This document shows positions 22,635 through 31,698 of a stretch of DNA of 51,370 bases, in pieces (position 1 is the first letter of the stretch; every line of letters begins with the position of its first letter). Under the pieces are notes generated by a model. That model saw nothing but the letters and a program-made list of their open reading frames with translations. It made no database searches and was not told the DNA's origin. This DNA comes from Methanomassiliicoccales archaeon. GTDB lineage: Archaea; Thermoplasmatota; Thermoplasmata; SG8-5. The stretch covers positions 1 to 51,370 of the forward strand of contig JAUWNU010000003.1 of assembly GCA_030612505.1 (NCBI GenBank). The letters run 5' to 3'. The position numbers were made by a program, and so were the translations under genes.

Positions 22635-23375
22635 TTATACCTTCTTAATACATTTCAGATAACCGTCTGGAGCCACAGTAATCAGCAATTTATCTTGAAT
22701 GTTTTGATCTATTTCAAAACGATCATTGGTCTTTAGGAATTCCCAAACAGCAGTTTTTGGATTGTTGCCTTTACCCCATGGGCGGTCTGTGAAAGAATTC
22801 TCCGGCAGATCCTCAATAATAGTGTCAAAGACAACGAGATAGCTATCCTTGGTTACCAATGGAGAGTAAAGCTCTAGCTCTTTCAAAACATGTTCATGTG
22901 TATGATTGGAATCCAATATTACCATAACCCTTTTTTTGTCTTTGGCAAGATCATATGCCTTTTGCACAACTTCTTCAGCATCCGATGATCCAAGGATCAT
23001 TTCGATCCTATCGAACATCCTGTGATTTTCAATTTTTTTCCGATTGTGTTCTCTTATGTCGATATCAATACCCAGTACTTTTCCATCTCCCCCTATTAGT
23101 TCTAACAAGGATGCATAAAATATTATCGAGCCTCCGTGAGCGATTCCTATTTCAATTATCAGATCTGGCTTGATATCCCAGATAATCTCCTGCATAGCCA
23201 CAATATCTTGAGGGTATTGGATAATAGGTATTCCCATCCAAGAAAAGTTGTAGGAGTATTGACTTTTTATTGTTTCCTCCAAAAATCCCTGTGATACACT
23301 CTGAAGTGAGGCATTCGTGGCATGGTTTTCAATGCGTTCTTTCCTTTCTTTTTTAAAGCTCTCTATTTCGTTCAT
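22635..23375 (-). CDS. CmcI-type SAM-dependent O-methyltransferase
   Basis: 246 residues of the cephalosporin hydroxylase / rhamnosyl O-methyltransferase (CmcI) family. Motifs are IEIGIAHGGSIIFYASLL (SAM site, ~70-90), VLGIDIDIREHN, VILDSNHTHEHVLKEL and VFDTIIEDLP. Relatives methylate hydroxyls of deoxysugars, which fits this deoxysugar operon. The 4-base overlap with the upstream gene (ATGA at 23372-23375) indicates coupling. It is presumed cytoplasmic. Confidence 0.85.
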   Translation of the reverse strand: MNEIESFKKERKERIENHATNASLQSVSQGFLEETIKSQYSYNFSWMGIPIIQYPQDIVAMQEIIWDIKPDLIIEIGIAHGGSIIFYASLLELIGGDGKVLGIDIDIREHNRKKIENHRMFDRIEMILGSSDAEEVVQKAYDLAKDKKRVMVILDSNHTHEHVLKELELYSPLVTKDSYLVVFDTIIEDLPENSFTDRPWGKGNNPKTAVWEFLKTNDRFEIDQNIQDKLLITVAPDGYLKCIKKV

Positions 23376-24481
23376 TGTAATTCTCCCATTGTCCTAAAAC
23401 TGACGGTGTTATTTACCTGCTCTTTGATCTCATCAGCATAATTTTCATTCATGATCCAAATCGTTGTCTCGCCCGATAACTGGTCGAAATTAATAGAATC
23501 GGGCGAAATGATAGGGTGTCCCGTACGGGCTATATATTTGGATTGTTTATTCGGATTAATATCGATGACCTTTGACACGTACCGGCGTTCAGGGTCAAGT
23601 ATGTTCACAAAAGTACTGCCTTTTGCCCCGGCCCCCCATACCAGATTATGTTGAGATTTTTTCAGATATGCTTTATGATCATCATACATTTTTTCAAAAA
23701 GGACTTTGTATTGTTTAACTTCCGATCCTTCAATATCTCTTTTAATATCTTTCAAATCAGCCAACAAATAAATATACTGGCCATTAAAAAGTTTACCACC
23801 GCCGGATTTCTCAAACATAGATGCTAAGAGTTCTTCTGTAAAGTAATTACAATGTTCATAGAATACATCCCAAAAAGCATTTTTTGAGACGATCCAATCA
23901 AAACACGGCACTTCAATAAAGATCTTACCCTCGTAATTTGCGGCTTTTGCAATTGTTTTCAGAAAATCAAATGGATGTGCAATATGTTCAAGTGTATGTC
24001 GCAAAATAATCAGTTCCGCTCGAACATCACTGTATTTTTCTGAGAAATAATCTTTAATAATCTTAGGATTGTCACCCTCATAAGCAGGATCGAATCCAGT
24101 AACAATTAACCCTGCATCATCTATCATTTCCAGGAAGTATCCTTTTCCACACCCCACCTCTAGAACTAGATCATGTTCAGTCGATTCTTCCTTTATAATA
24201 TTCAGGATCTCATGAAGATAATCAATGAAATAATTGGAATAATTCTGCTCATTTTGATAATTATCATCATAGTTCATCAAATTAGTATCAAAATTTTTGT
24301 TAAATACAAATCCACAATGAAGACATTGGGTGAGTGTGACTGTTGCGGTATTTGCCTTTAAAGCCTCTTCCTGAGAAGGAAAAACCTTATTTTGAAAAAT
24401 GGGGATATTTTCAACATGATAAATTTTATTGAGGTCACTTCGCTTACACAAAGAACATACCCCTACTCCTTCACCCATCAT
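23372..24481 (-). CDS. Zinc-ribbon sugar C-methyltransferase-like protein (second copy)
   Basis: 369 residues. The N-terminal zinc-binding domain has CSLC and CLHCGF. A class I SAM domain follows with LVLEVGCGKGYFLEMID and LRHTLEHIAHP. The C-terminal domain contains VWGAGAKGSTFVNIL and ends near WIMNENYADEI, as in the Methyltransf_13/14 sugar C-methyltransferase architecture. The catalytic-type histidine segment is YEHCNYF instead of the YHEHLSYF seen in its neighbour, so the reaction may differ. It overlaps the SDR stop by 11 bases. It could C-methylate another position or a second sugar. Confidence 0.82.
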   Translation of the reverse strand: MMGEGVGVCSLCKRSDLNKIYHVENIPIFQNKVFPSQEEALKANTATVTLTQCLHCGFVFNKNFDTNLMNYDDNYQNEQNYSNYFIDYLHEILNIIKEESTEHDLVLEVGCGKGYFLEMIDDAGLIVTGFDPAYEGDNPKIIKDYFSEKYSDVRAELIILRHTLEHIAHPFDFLKTIAKAANYEGKIFIEVPCFDWIVSKNAFWDVFYEHCNYFTEELLASMFEKSGGGKLFNGQYIYLLADLKDIKRDIEGSEVKQYKVLFEKMYDDHKAYLKKSQHNLVWGAGAKGSTFVNILDPERRYVSKVIDINPNKQSKYIARTGHPIISPDSINFDQLSGETTIWIMNENYADEIKEQVNNTVSFRTMGELQ

Positions 24482-25319
24482 TCAACACCATCTTCAATTT
24501 CGTATTATCTCCCCAAAAGGCCATAGGCTCATAATCTGGATACGGATAATAACCTAAATTCAATTTTATGTGTTCATTCTTTTCTTCTAAATATGTTTCT
24601 ACTAACTCACGAATGGAAAGAGGTTCTCCGCTACAACAATTAATAATACCAGTTACTTTATTTTGAAGAGCTATTTTTACAATATGCTCGGCAACTTTTT
24701 CAACAGGTAAAAAATCACGTAATTGTTCACCTCCAGACATATTAAACACTTTGCCATTGTTATTCAGGGCAATATTCAATTGTGGCAAAAGCGATTGCTC
24801 ATTTTGTCCCTCTCCATACATATAAAATAAACGTACCCACTTAAATTTAAAATCCCACTGTTCGGTAAGTATTTCGATGAATTTTCTATAACAATCTTTA
24901 GCAAGTCCATACGGGTTAGATGGATTTGATATCATATCTTCACTCAAGCAACCCTCTCGCATTCCATATTCAAAACAAGTTCCGATGATCGTAACATCCT
25001 TCAATCCTTGTTTTACCATATTTTTTACAAAGAAATAATTATGATATAAATTTCTCTCAATGTGAAATAGGTCATTATAATTGGGAAGTCCTTCCCAAGC
25101 TAAATGAATAAGTAGATCCGGTTTTCCAAAAAATTCATAACTGTTCTCTGGGAGACCATTCAAATCTGCAGATATGTATTCTACTTTATGATGCCAATTG
25201 AAGGTTTTTGCTTTCTTCTCATTACGGGAAGTTGCTATTACCTCATGATTATCTTTTAAAAGCATTTCAACAACATACCGGCCAATAAAGCCAGAGGCAC
25301 CAGTAACAAGAACCTTCAT
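24471..25319 (-). CDS. NAD-dependent epimerase/dehydratase (SDR), probable 4-ketoreductase
   Basis: 282 residues from ATG 25319, preceded by GGAGGCT; an upstream in-frame ATG at 25337 has no ribosome-binding site. Extended SDR features: VTGASGFIGRYVVEML, ADLNGL, GTCFEYG, the catalytic YGLAK and FLPVEKVAEHI. Its place after the C-methyltransferase suggests reduction of the CDP-4-keto-3-C-methyl-6-deoxyhexose, the last step of sugar formation (inference from order). An epimerase role is the alternative. Confidence 0.82.
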   Translation of the reverse strand: MKVLVTGASGFIGRYVVEMLLKDNHEVIATSRNEKKAKTFNWHHKVEYISADLNGLPENSYEFFGKPDLLIHLAWEGLPNYNDLFHIERNLYHNYFFVKNMVKQGLKDVTIIGTCFEYGMREGCLSEDMISNPSNPYGLAKDCYRKFIEILTEQWDFKFKWVRLFYMYGEGQNEQSLLPQLNIALNNNGKVFNMSGGEQLRDFLPVEKVAEHIVKIALQNKVTGIINCCSGEPLSIRELVETYLEEKNEHIKLNLGYYPYPDYEPMAFWGDNTKLKMVLNDG

Positions 25320-25368
25320 AGAGCCTCCGTTTTGCACATTGCTGCTAATATCTTGATATTGTATAACC

Positions 25369-26598
25369 TCATTTAATTTTCACTTCCGGAACTGGTATAA
25401 TGAACTTTCCCCCCATCTCTTTGAATTTTACCTGTTGTTTCATGATCTCATCAGCAAAATTCCATGCGAGGATCAACATGTAATCTGCTTTGACCTCATA
25501 GATCCTTTCAGGGCTGTGTACGGGAATGTGGATCCCTGGAGTGAATTTATTGTGTTTCATTGGGTTTAAATCTGCAATAAAATCAATCAGATCAGGTCCG
25601 ATATTATAATAATTTAATAGAGTATTGCCTTTCGCAGCGGCCCCATATCCAATAATTATTTTGTTTTGGCTTTTTAATTTTTGTAGAAGCTGAACCAGAT
25701 CCTTTTTAAGTTTCTCAACCCGCTCAGCAAATTGTTCATAAGCCACGATTTTATCTAGGCCCATCTCTTCTTCTAATGATATCAATTTGTTTACATTTTC
25801 ATTAATGGTATATTTTGATCCTTTCTTACTCACAAAGATCCTGATCGTGCCCCCATGTATGCTAACTCTTTTAACATCTATCATATTCAGATTATGTTTT
25901 TCAAAAAATTTGATCAATGGGCAAACAGCAAAATAGGAAAGGTGTTCATGGTATATCGTATCAAATTCTGTTTTCTCCAATAGGTCCACCAGGTATGGAA
26001 CTTCGATCACAAAGACCCCGTCATCCTTCAAAATGATAGATACACCTTTCAGCAGATCGTCTAGATCGTTGATATGAGCAACCACATTCGTGGCAGTTAT
26101 CGCATCTGCTTGCCCAATTTCTTTTACCACCCTCTCTCCAACATCTTCAGAGAAGAAATCATTTACAGTTTTAATACCATTCTCTTCGGCTATCTTGGCA
26201 ATATTGGTCGCGGGTTCTATGCCTAAAACTTTGGTGTTTAACTTTTTAAATTCTTTTAACAGAGTTCCATCATTACTGGCTATATCGATAACTAGTGAAT
26301 CATCATTTAGTTTGTAATTATTTATTACATCTGTTGCTAGCTCTTCAAAATGCTTTCTTAACACCTCTGATGTTCCTGATACATACAAATAATCTTTAAA
26401 GAGAATCTCAGGGGCAACCACTTCATCGATTTGTAGCAAATTGCAAGAATCACACCAGACCAATCTTAGCGGGAAAAAGTTTTCTTCTTGATCTAGTTGG
26501 TTTTCATCTAAAAATGCATTTGCTAAAGGCATTTCACCTAGATCTAATATCTTTTTAAGTTTATTGTTCTTACAAATCCTACAGCCTTCGAGTTTCAT
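25369..26598 (-). CDS. NDP-hexose C-methyltransferase (TylC3/TcaB9-like)
   Basis: 409 residues with the full three-domain layout. The N-terminal zinc site has CRICK...CDSCNLL. The SAM domain has VIDIASNDGTLLKEFK and NVVAHINDLDDL. The catalytic segment is YHEHLSYF, and the C-terminal domain has IIGYGAAAKGNTLLNYY. Enzymes of this family add a methyl branch at C3 of an NDP-4-keto-6-deoxyhexose. The adjacent rfbF-rfbG-rfbC genes would supply exactly such a 4-keto sugar. All motifs look intact. Confidence 0.9.
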   Translation of the reverse strand: MKLEGCRICKNNKLKKILDLGEMPLANAFLDENQLDQEENFFPLRLVWCDSCNLLQIDEVVAPEILFKDYLYVSGTSEVLRKHFEELATDVINNYKLNDDSLVIDIASNDGTLLKEFKKLNTKVLGIEPATNIAKIAEENGIKTVNDFFSEDVGERVVKEIGQADAITATNVVAHINDLDDLLKGVSIILKDDGVFVIEVPYLVDLLEKTEFDTIYHEHLSYFAVCPLIKFFEKHNLNMIDVKRVSIHGGTIRIFVSKKGSKYTINENVNKLISLEEEMGLDKIVAYEQFAERVEKLKKDLVQLLQKLKSQNKIIIGYGAAAKGNTLLNYYNIGPDLIDFIADLNPMKHNKFTPGIHIPVHSPERIYEVKADYMLILAWNFADEIMKQQVKFKEMGGKFIIPVPEVKIK

Positions 26599-26642
26599 GA
26601 TCTTTACCCCTTGAACGGTTTTTCTGTAACGATATTATTCTT

Positions 26643-27212
26643 TTAAACATCTAATCCACCATATTCTTCAACAAAATCCTTGAATTCATTTGCTTTTGAA
26701 TCATTTTCAGATAGTATCGGATCCTTTATCGGCCAGTCTATCCCTAGATCTGGGTCATCCCATTGTAGAGTGTATGCACTATCTGGTGCATAATAATTGT
26801 CCATTTTATAAAGGAGCTCACAATTATCGGTCAGCGTACAAAAGCCATGTGCAAAACCTCTTGGAATGTAGATCATTTTCTTGTTTTCTGCACTTAATTC
26901 AACACTATCCCATTTTCCAAAGGTCGGTGAACCCTTTCTCAGATCTATAAAAATATCGATTATTTTTCCATTTAGTACTCTTATCAATTTTGTTTCAGCA
27001 TAAGGCGGAAATTGAAAATGCATGCCCCTGATCACCCCTTTATCTAAAGACAATGAATGGCTTTCTTGAACCCAGTTCACATTCATTCCATGTTCATTGA
27101 AGAGTTTGTCATCATAAACTCTCATGAAGAATCCTCTACTATCTTCGTGTGGTTCAAGTTGAATTTCAAATACCCCTTCGAACTTCCCCTTATTGATTAA
27201 CATTTCATTCAC
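26643..27212 (-). CDS. rfbC: NDP-4-keto-6-deoxyhexose 3,5-epimerase (RfbC family)
   Basis: 189 residues, normal family length, cupin fold. Motifs: HEDSRGFFMRVYD, the catalytic histidine in VIRGMHFQFPP, DLRKGSPTFGKW, IYIPRGFAHGFCTL and the tyrosine of KMDNYYAPD. Classical RfbC acts on dTDP-4-keto-6-deoxyglucose. Here the surrounding genes are for CDP-sugars, so the substrate is probably the CDP-linked 4-keto sugar (inference). It overlaps the rfbG stop by 8 bases. Confidence 0.92.
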   Translation of the reverse strand: MNEMLINKGKFEGVFEIQLEPHEDSRGFFMRVYDDKLFNEHGMNVNWVQESHSLSLDKGVIRGMHFQFPPYAETKLIRVLNGKIIDIFIDLRKGSPTFGKWDSVELSAENKKMIYIPRGFAHGFCTLTDNCELLYKMDNYYAPDSAYTLQWDDPDLGIDWPIKDPILSENDSKANEFKDFVEEYGGLDV

Positions 27213-28191
27213 TCTTCTCGAAATAGTTGTAATACCAATTCACTGTTTCAGACAAACCTTTCCTCAGGTCAAATTTTGGATGCCAATCGAGGATCTTGTG
27301 TGCTTTCTTAGCAGATAGTGATTGTTCTGGTATCTCTTTCAATTTCATATTGAGTATCTCTGGCTTGATATTCTCTTTTCCCATGATAGATATTATCTCA
27401 TTAACTATCTCAATCACTGTAGTTCTTGACTCATTGCTGAAGTTAAAGGATTCTCCTGCTGTTTTATTCATCAATAGAGAGGCAGCCTGTAAAGAATAGG
27501 CCGCGACTACATCTTTGACATATATATAGTCACGGATATGGTTTCCATCACTTCGTAGGACTGGTCTCTGATCATCGAGAAGGGAGCGAATGGTCCCTGG
27601 CACGATTCGGCTCCAATTCAGGTCTCCACCACCATAGACATTACCACATCTGGAAATGCTGACTGGTAATCCATATGAATGATAGTAGGATTGAGATATC
27701 AGATCTGCACAACTTTTGGAAACATCATAGGGGTGGGTACCCTCTAGCCTATGATCCTCATTATAAGGGAGCTCTTTGGCTATTCCATATGCCTTATCAC
27801 TTGAGGCCACTATAACTCCTTTAACAAGCTCGGAATGTTTCCTGCTAGCTTCCAGAATATGATATGTTCCCCGGATATTGCTTTCAAAGGTCTGTAATGG
27901 TTCTCTCTGTGCTGCTCCTACAATGGTCTGGGCACCTAGATGAAATATCAGCTCGATCTCATATTCATTGACCGCCCTCTCTATTGTATCCATGTCTTCC
28001 AGAGCACCGTTGACTATTGTTGTTTTCAGGTAATCTTTGCTACGGTAAAATTCAGTCTGATAATCAATGTCACGTATCAGGCAGACGACCTTCGCACCCT
28101 TGTTCAATAAATCCTTTACAAGCCATGAACCAATAAGGCCTGTGGCTCCAGTCACTAGAACTCTTTTCTCAGTCCAATTGAATTCAGTCAA
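27205..28191 (-). CDS. rfbG: CDP-glucose 4,6-dehydratase
   Basis: 328 residues, extended SDR. The NAD site is VLVTGATGLIGSWLVKDLL, with HLGAQTIV, the catalytic SSDKAYG and YDVSK, and SRCGNVYGGGDLNWSRIVPG. The last motif is typical of the CDP-glucose branch rather than RfbB. It converts CDP-glucose to CDP-4-keto-6-deoxyglucose. The start is a TTG at 28191 directly after the rfbF stop. Order and pairing with rfbF are classic. Confidence 0.93.
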   Translation of the reverse strand: MTEFNWTEKRVLVTGATGLIGSWLVKDLLNKGAKVVCLIRDIDYQTEFYRSKDYLKTTIVNGALEDMDTIERAVNEYEIELIFHLGAQTIVGAAQREPLQTFESNIRGTYHILEASRKHSELVKGVIVASSDKAYGIAKELPYNEDHRLEGTHPYDVSKSCADLISQSYYHSYGLPVSISRCGNVYGGGDLNWSRIVPGTIRSLLDDQRPVLRSDGNHIRDYIYVKDVVAAYSLQAASLLMNKTAGESFNFSNESRTTVIEIVNEIISIMGKENIKPEILNMKLKEIPEQSLSAKKAHKILDWHPKFDLRKGLSETVNWYYNYFEKSE

Positions 28192-28965
28192 TTAATCCCC
28201 CCATACTTCCCATTCAGCCTTGCCTGTTGACCAGAGGTCGCGTAGATATCTGAGATCACGTACATTGTCTATGCAACGCCAGAATCCTTCATGCTTATAA
28301 GCCATCAATTGGCCTTCCTTGGCCAATGCCTCGAGGGGTTCGACCTCTAAATGTGTACTATCATCTTTAATGTAATTTAGGACCTCTGGCTCAAAAACAA
28401 AAAAGCCTCCATTGATCCATCCCTCTCCAATTTGAGGCTTCTCCGTAAATTCTACGACCTTATCGCCTTCGAATTTCAATCCACCGAATCTTGCTGGTGG
28501 TCTAATAGCAGTCACGGTGGCAAGTTTACCATGGGCGCGATGGAAATCTATCAGATCCTTGATATTAACATCGGAAACACCATCACCATAGGTCATCATG
28601 AATGGACCATCTTTCAGCCAATCATCCAGTCTTTTAAGCCGGCCTCCGGTCATGGTCTCTAGGCCTGTATCAATAAGATGAACCGACCAATCATCACACA
28701 TCAATTCATGTTCTTTAATCGTGCCATCTTTTGTTTTAACAGTAAAATTATTACTCAATATATGGTAGTTAATGAAGAAATCTTTAATCATTTCACCTTT
28801 ATAACCTAAAGGAATAATAAATTCATTGAAGCCATGATGTGCGAAATGCTTCATGATGTGCCAGAGTATCGGTTTATCACCTATTACAACCATCGGCTTT
28901 GGGATATTGTCTGTTTCCTCTGCAAGTCTAGTACCAAAACCCCCTGCAAGAATTACAACCTTCAT
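28192..28965 (-). CDS. rfbF: Glucose-1-phosphate cytidylyltransferase
   Basis: 257 residues, the standard RfbF length. The nucleotidyltransferase signature is VVILAGGFGTRLAEET, followed by PKPMVVIGDKPILWHIMKHF, YGDGVSDVNI, GGFFVFEPEV and the C-terminal FWRCIDNVRDLRYL. It makes CDP-glucose from CTP and glucose-1-phosphate, the entry step of the deoxysugar pathway. It is the first gene of an eight- or nine-gene minus-strand operon ending at 21530. Confidence 0.95.
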   Translation of the reverse strand: MKVVILAGGFGTRLAEETDNIPKPMVVIGDKPILWHIMKHFAHHGFNEFIIPLGYKGEMIKDFFINYHILSNNFTVKTKDGTIKEHELMCDDWSVHLIDTGLETMTGGRLKRLDDWLKDGPFMMTYGDGVSDVNIKDLIDFHRAHGKLATVTAIRPPARFGGLKFEGDKVVEFTEKPQIGEGWINGGFFVFEPEVLNYIKDDSTHLEVEPLEALAKEGQLMAYKHEGFWRCIDNVRDLRYLRDLWSTGKAEWEVWGD

Positions 28966-28995
28966 ATTTTCTCACTTTATCCCCGATTCTGTTTC

Positions 28996-29008
28996 TAATA
29001 TATATATC
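28996..29008 (-). promoter_or_regulatory. TATA box of the CDP-sugar operon
   Basis: On the minus strand AAAGATATATATATTAG lies about 35-45 bases before the rfbF ATG at 28965, and GTGAG precedes the ATG. This predicts a short-leader transcript for the operon. Confidence 0.5.
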
Positions 29009-29173
29009 TTTTTGAATGCCAGTATTTTTGCGCCTACAGTAAACCATCTTTACGATTGTAGTGAGTCCATCTGAGTAAATCCGGTGTGAAATATCTCATT
29101 TTCTTTGTTGCGTGTTCGGACTCTGTTTTGATATTTCTTGTGTTCGAAGAAGATATATGCCTATTTTTCTTTT

Positions 29174-29365
29174 CTATACCTTTCCTTTTAGTTCAGATTT
29201 GAAATAATGTAAGATATCCTTTGGGTTAACTGTATCCATAAACATTCTAATATCATCCATTGTCAATTCCTTAATAAACATATCTAGCCCTAATTCCGCG
29301 ACCTTTAGGTCTGCGGATACAGGGCTTTGAGCATCTGTCCAGGCACAACACTTATTGTTTTGAAA
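29174..29365 (-). pseudogene. Gene fragment cut off by the IS element
   Basis: An open minus-strand frame without a good start reads CCAWTDAQSPVSADLK, then AELGLDMFIKELTMDDIRMF and ends HYFKSELKGKV at TAG 29174-29176. It runs back into the left end of the IS200-type element, so it looks like the 3' remnant of a gene displaced by insertion. I do not recognise the family. The stretch 29010-29173 shows no gene. Confidence 0.35.
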
Positions 29366-29385
29366 TAAAATAAAGGGTTGGCGGC

Positions 29386-29960
29386 GCGCCCCGCTGGAGC
29401 GGGGTGCATTAGGAACCGCCAGGAGTCAATATAGATGAAATCTGAGTGGTCATATAGCCATGGCTTTGGACAAAGCTAGTATCATGTGGTGCTTGTTCCC
29501 TACAAGCGATTTAAGATGTTTGGTAGGGCAGACATAAGAATGCAGTTGAACCGTATATTCTTTGTGATTGCGGAGCGGCATAATTTTGAATTGAAAGCGG
29601 TGGAAATAATGGAAAATCATGTTCATTTGTTCATCAACATCCGCCCTTCCCAGTCTATTGCAAAGGTTATGCAATATCTGAAGGGCGGCAGTTCTTATGA
29701 GCTTCGAAAGATTTTCCCTATACTGGATGCCTATCACAGATGCCGCTTATGGTCGAAAGGCAAGTTTTTTCGCCAGATTGGAGAAGTTAACGAGGAAACA
29801 ATCAAACATTATATTGATGATTCACAATCGAAGCACCACAAAGAAATCAGGATGCTAGGTGCATGGCTCCTGAGAGATTCGGAGTCCAAAAGAACTCCTC
29901 AAACTACACTGCTTTCCTTCACCAGTTAACTGTAGGGATACCCCGCCCTTTAGGGTGGGG
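29386..29960 (+). mobile_element. IS200/IS605-type insertion sequence (tnpA only)
   Basis: The element is bounded by GC-rich hairpins typical of this family. The left one is GCGCCCCGCT-GG-AGCGGGGTGC (29386-29407, one G.T pair). The right one is CCCCGCCCT-TT-AGGGTGGGG (29941-29960, one wobble). These are the structures bound by Y1 transposases. It carries a single tnpA and no tnpB. Exact ends lie slightly outside the hairpins and cannot be fixed by eye. Confidence 0.85.
29435..29929 (+). pseudogene. tnpA: IS200-family Y1 transposase with in-frame amber codon
   Basis: The natural start is ATG 29435 (MKSEWSYSHGFGQS). The frame meets TAG at 29477-29479 where relatives have a tyrosine (GQSYYHVV), then continues in phase to 29929. 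The HUH motif (MENHVHLFI) and nucleophilic tyrosine (ETIKHYIDDSQ) are intact. GTG 29486 could restart translation but would lose the first 17 residues, including the first beta strand. The reading suggests a recently inactivated copy; amber read-through is an alternative. Confidence 0.85.
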
Positions 29961-30030
29961 AGCCCTCATTTCCTTATTTAACTTAAGAATTGCTGAATGA
30001 TGCCAGTTCATTTATGCCCTTTTTTTAGCA

Positions 30031-31641
30031 TTAATCACCCGCTTGTTTCTTTGAAAATACTTTCAAAGAATCCAGAACCAATAAAACATCCTCCCTTTTC
30101 AATTCTTTGAGTACCCAGAGAATAAGAGAATATATTCCAAGACCAATCAAACCCAATATTGCCAGATAATACCATCTCATTGTAAAATCCAAGGAGGCTA
30201 AAAGATATAGGGCTATTCCCATCACTGTGGCTGCGAGCACGTGCAATAATATTCTTGGTTGAAATCTTCTGATTTTAATGATTTTCTTGGATGCCGTTCT
30301 GAACATGATACTCGTAAGTACAACCGAAATCAAAGTAGCCAATGCAGCACCATTATGACTCATTATTTCATATTTGCTCAATAGGCCGTTTTCCGGAATC
30401 AAAAGTAAGTTCAATGTGATGTTAACAATGCAACCGATTACTACTATTTTGGCATAATGTTTAGGCTTATTCATGCCAAGAATCAAATACATGTATGGTA
30501 CATTTAGAGACCAAATAAAGGCATAGACAGTAAGTATACGTAAAGTTTCGGTTGCTGGTTCGAAAGAATTGCTCAATACTATCCTGATTATATCACGACT
30601 AAAAATAATTATAAAAACGACTACGGGCAGCAAGAAAAGGGACAGATATCTATCTGCTTTGATTGTTATTTTTCTGATCTCCTTGAATTTTTTTCTTGTA
30701 TGTAAAGAGGATATAGTCGGAAACAATAGCACACCTACAGCAGTGGAAAACATCAATAGGCTTGAAGAAATTCTCTGAACAGCAAAGTAAAATCCCACCT
30801 CCTTAGCTGCCCAGAAATATCCTAATATCAATTTGTCAATATTTATGGTTATTATTCCAATAATGGACACAACCATCATTGGCAGTGCAAAAGCAAGATA
30901 ACTCTTAGCATATTCCATACTGGGTTTCTTTATTGGATATCCTCGGAACATTATTAGTGCAATAATGAAGGCAGCTAAATTTCCCAATAGGTATGTGGTG
31001 GCCAGTGTTCCTATTGCATTGTTCGCCAGAAATATTTGAAACGATTGAAGAAATTCTGGCCAAGCATATTTGGGGGCTATGAATGTTACATTGGCAATTC
31101 CACTTATGCCCACATAGGCCCCAGTAACTCCTGCCAATGCCACAGCAATCATGAGTGGGACACGGATTATTGTTTCTGTCAGGGATGATATTTGACTCTT
31201 TCCAATTTCTTTTTTTGCATTGAAGGTAAAAATGAGAATCTGAGACAAACTGAGAATCACATAAAATGCCAAAAATATGTATATAATGCTCTCTTTTGTA
31301 GAATCATAAAATCCCTGGTTCATGACATTTTTCCAAATGAAAATGCTGCCGACCACCACCACAATCATTATTCCAGTAAGGATTAATTTAATAGTCAGAT
31401 AGGTTCCGATGCAAGTACCCAGGTCCTTACCTTCAGATATCTTTTTAATATGTGCATTTCCAAATCCGAGGTCTGAAATAAAGGAGAACATGCCCACAAA
31501 GGCCATGCTAAAGCTAATCACCCCAAGAGCTTCTGTTGCAAAGTCACCCCATAACCTTGCTATTATGGAAAGCACTACTAAACCTAGAACTGCGCACACC
31601 ACATTTGATGCCATTATTACAAATGATTTCTTGGCAATCAT
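30031..31641 (-). CDS. Wzx/MATE-type oligosaccharide flippase
   Basis: 536 residues with about 12-14 transmembrane segments. The start MIAKKSFVIMASNVVCAVLG and the internal pattern GYPIKKPSMEYAKSYLAFAL followed by ILGYFWAAKEVGFYFAVQRI are typical of polysaccharide biosynthesis (MVF/MATE) flippases. It would move the lipid-linked glycan built by the neighbouring enzymes across the membrane. ATG 31641 follows AAGGGGA. It is separated from the sugar operon by the IS element but lies on the same strand. Confidence 0.88.
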   Translation of the reverse strand: MIAKKSFVIMASNVVCAVLGLVVLSIIARLWGDFATEALGVISFSMAFVGMFSFISDLGFGNAHIKKISEGKDLGTCIGTYLTIKLILTGIMIVVVVGSIFIWKNVMNQGFYDSTKESIIYIFLAFYVILSLSQILIFTFNAKKEIGKSQISSLTETIIRVPLMIAVALAGVTGAYVGISGIANVTFIAPKYAWPEFLQSFQIFLANNAIGTLATTYLLGNLAAFIIALIMFRGYPIKKPSMEYAKSYLAFALPMMVVSIIGIITINIDKLILGYFWAAKEVGFYFAVQRISSSLLMFSTAVGVLLFPTISSLHTRKKFKEIRKITIKADRYLSLFLLPVVVFIIIFSRDIIRIVLSNSFEPATETLRILTVYAFIWSLNVPYMYLILGMNKPKHYAKIVVIGCIVNITLNLLLIPENGLLSKYEIMSHNGAALATLISVVLTSIMFRTASKKIIKIRRFQPRILLHVLAATVMGIALYLLASLDFTMRWYYLAILGLIGLGIYSLILWVLKELKREDVLLVLDSLKVFSKKQAGD

Positions 31642-31698
31642 TGATTATTCCCCTTGGGATGTTAATCTATTTTGTATAAATAGATGTTTATCTGAATT

